A stretch of DNA of 46,204 nt from a virus: positions 1-46,204 of the IMG/VR virus record IMGVR_UViG_3300035179_000018; one strand, 5' to 3'. A model generated the notes under the pieces. The model was not told the DNA's origin. It saw nothing but the letters and a program-made list of their open reading frames with translations, and searched no databases. Shown in pieces: positions 45,443 to 46,204 of this stretch; position 1 is the first letter of the stretch; every line of letters begins with the position of its first letter. The position numbers and the translations under genes are program-made.

Positions 45443-46204
45443 ATGCCAATTTTTACACCCAAATTAACTGATATTAAGACTATACGACAGGTCATTCAAC
45501 GTCTGGCACAACAGATACATGAAAGTGCTACGCCTACGTTTGCTGGTATTACTTTATCTGATCTTACTGCAAGTCGATTAGTAAGTACAAATACCAGTAA
45601 GACATTGGCAAGCGTAGCAAATCTGGCCAGTTGGGTTGCAGGTGTTGCAAATGAAATAGATGTTACAGATGATACAGATGGTACAATTACCATAGGTATT
45701 GTAAATCCACTTATTGTAGGTAAAGGTGGTATAGGTGTTGCTACTCTTACAGATCACGGAATACTCCTGGGTTCGGGTACGGATGCGATCACGCCCCTGG
45801 GTGCGGCCACTAACGGCCAATTACCTATAGGTTATACTGGGGCTGACCCTGTTCTAGCAACACTCACAGAGGGTGAGGGTATTGATGTAACCAATGCTGC
45901 GGGTAGTATTACCATTGCGGGAGAAGATGCTACTATAACCAATAAAGGTATTGCATCATTTGCTACTGCTGATTTTACAGTAACATCAGGTGCAGTTACA
46001 ATAAATGATTCTGGTATCGACCACGATGCAACTACTAATTTTGCATCTGATGAACATATTGCACATTCTGGGGTTTCCATATCCGCCGGTACTGGAATGT
46101 CTGGTGGTGGAACAATTGCTGCAAACAGAACTCTTACCTGTACCATTACACAGTACACAGATGCTCTTGCAAGAACTGCTTGCATTGCAAGCAGTTCTTG
46201 CAAG
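45443..46204 (+). CDS. tail fibre protein, N-terminal part (3' end outside window)
   Basis: The frame starts at ATG 45443 and is open to the last base (254 codons). The N-terminus (MPIFTPKLTDIKTIRQVIQR) could be the virion-attachment end; the rest is a Gly/Thr-rich beta-repeat (NPLIVGKGGIGVATLTDHGI, GSGTDAITPLGAATNGQLPI) ending in SISAGTGMSGGG. Bases 46072-46188 equal 241-357 and are in the same frame, so joining there gives one fibre of at least 511 residues. The final 16 bases are a fold-back and probably not real coding sequence. Confidence 0.72.
   Translation, partial: MPIFTPKLTDIKTIRQVIQRLAQQIHESATPTFAGITLSDLTASRLVSTNTSKTLASVANLASWVAGVANEIDVTDDTDGTITIGIVNPLIVGKGGIGVATLTDHGILLGSGTDAITPLGAATNGQLPIGYTGADPVLATLTEGEGIDVTNAAGSITIAGEDATITNKGIASFATADFTVTSGAVTINDSGIDHDATTNFASDEHIAHSGVSISAGTGMSGGGTIAANRTLTCTITQYTDALARTACIASSSCK
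46072..46188 (+). repeat. 117-bp sequence shared by both contig ends (241-357)
   Basis: The 117 bases at 46072-46188 are identical to 241-357 and in the same reading frame. Different sequence precedes each copy, and the right copy then runs into the terminal fold-back. This supports circular closure or terminal overlap within the fibre gene. Confidence 0.85.
46166..46204. repeat. terminal perfect fold-back (19-bp arms, 1-base loop)
   Basis: The arm at 46166-46184 and its reverse complement at 46186-46204 are separated by a single T. The internal copy of this region (336-357) continues differently, so the last 16 bases after 46188 look like an assembly or polymerase snap-back artefact. Confidence 0.75.

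Overview
The window is almost certainly a near-complete genome of a virulent tailed bacteriophage with podovirus-like gene content. It carries terminase, portal, scaffold and major capsid genes, a tail 'stabilisation' beta-propeller, glycine-rich and coiled-coil virion proteins, a 1 kb-codon internal protein and tail-fibre genes. It has its own replication and recombination set: primase-helicase, DNA polymerase, SSB-like protein, Sak4-like ATPase and nucleases. I see no integrase, repressor/integration module, ribosomal gene or complete tRNA. Base composition is moderately AT-rich and Shine-Dalgarno sequences (GGAG/AGGAGG) are strong. ATGA and TAATG start/stop overlaps are frequent, so the standard bacterial code with TGA as stop applies and the host is a bacterium; I cannot name it.

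Layout: two divergent transcription units leave a gene-free region at about 25.58-26.64 kb that holds iterons, palindromes, a long hairpin and two of three copies of a 30-bp promoter-like element. The leftward unit (25.57 down to 5.37 kb, minus strand) carries small Zn-finger and hypothetical genes, an M20/M28-type metallopeptidase homologue, an HTH protein, a metallophosphoesterase, an A-family DNA polymerase split into exonuclease and polymerase genes by an HNH gene, VRR-NUC and PD-(D/E)XK nucleases, a Sak4-like ATPase, two solitary beta-class methyltransferases around an SSB-like gene, a D5-type primase-helicase and small membrane proteins. The rightward unit (26.64 to 46.2 kb, continuing at 1-5.46 kb if the molecule is circular) carries small membrane proteins, a membrane-anchored trypsin-like protease, terminase, portal, scaffold, capsid, tail and fibre genes, and internal virion proteins. 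The two units converge at about 5.4 kb.

The contig ends lie inside a repetitive tail-fibre gene. The N-terminal part (45443-46204) and C-terminal part (2-1147) share an in-frame 117-bp sequence. The first 127 bases recur exactly at 748-874, defining an in-frame 747-bp repeat. The last 39 bases form a perfect fold-back. The simplest reading is a circular or circularly permuted genome of at least about 45.8 kb whose assembly broke in this repeat.

The observations most worth a second look are: the exonuclease/HNH/polymerase split; a RecB-like nuclease whose N-terminal motif lies upstream of a single in-frame TGA; a tail propeller gene interrupted by two lectin-like modules that end in copies of the same motif; a shared 30-bp promoter element; an iteron-bearing origin candidate; a 40-nt acceptor-plus-T-arm tRNA-like hairpin; and a secreted serine protease beside two small membrane proteins in a genome without a recognisable endolysin.
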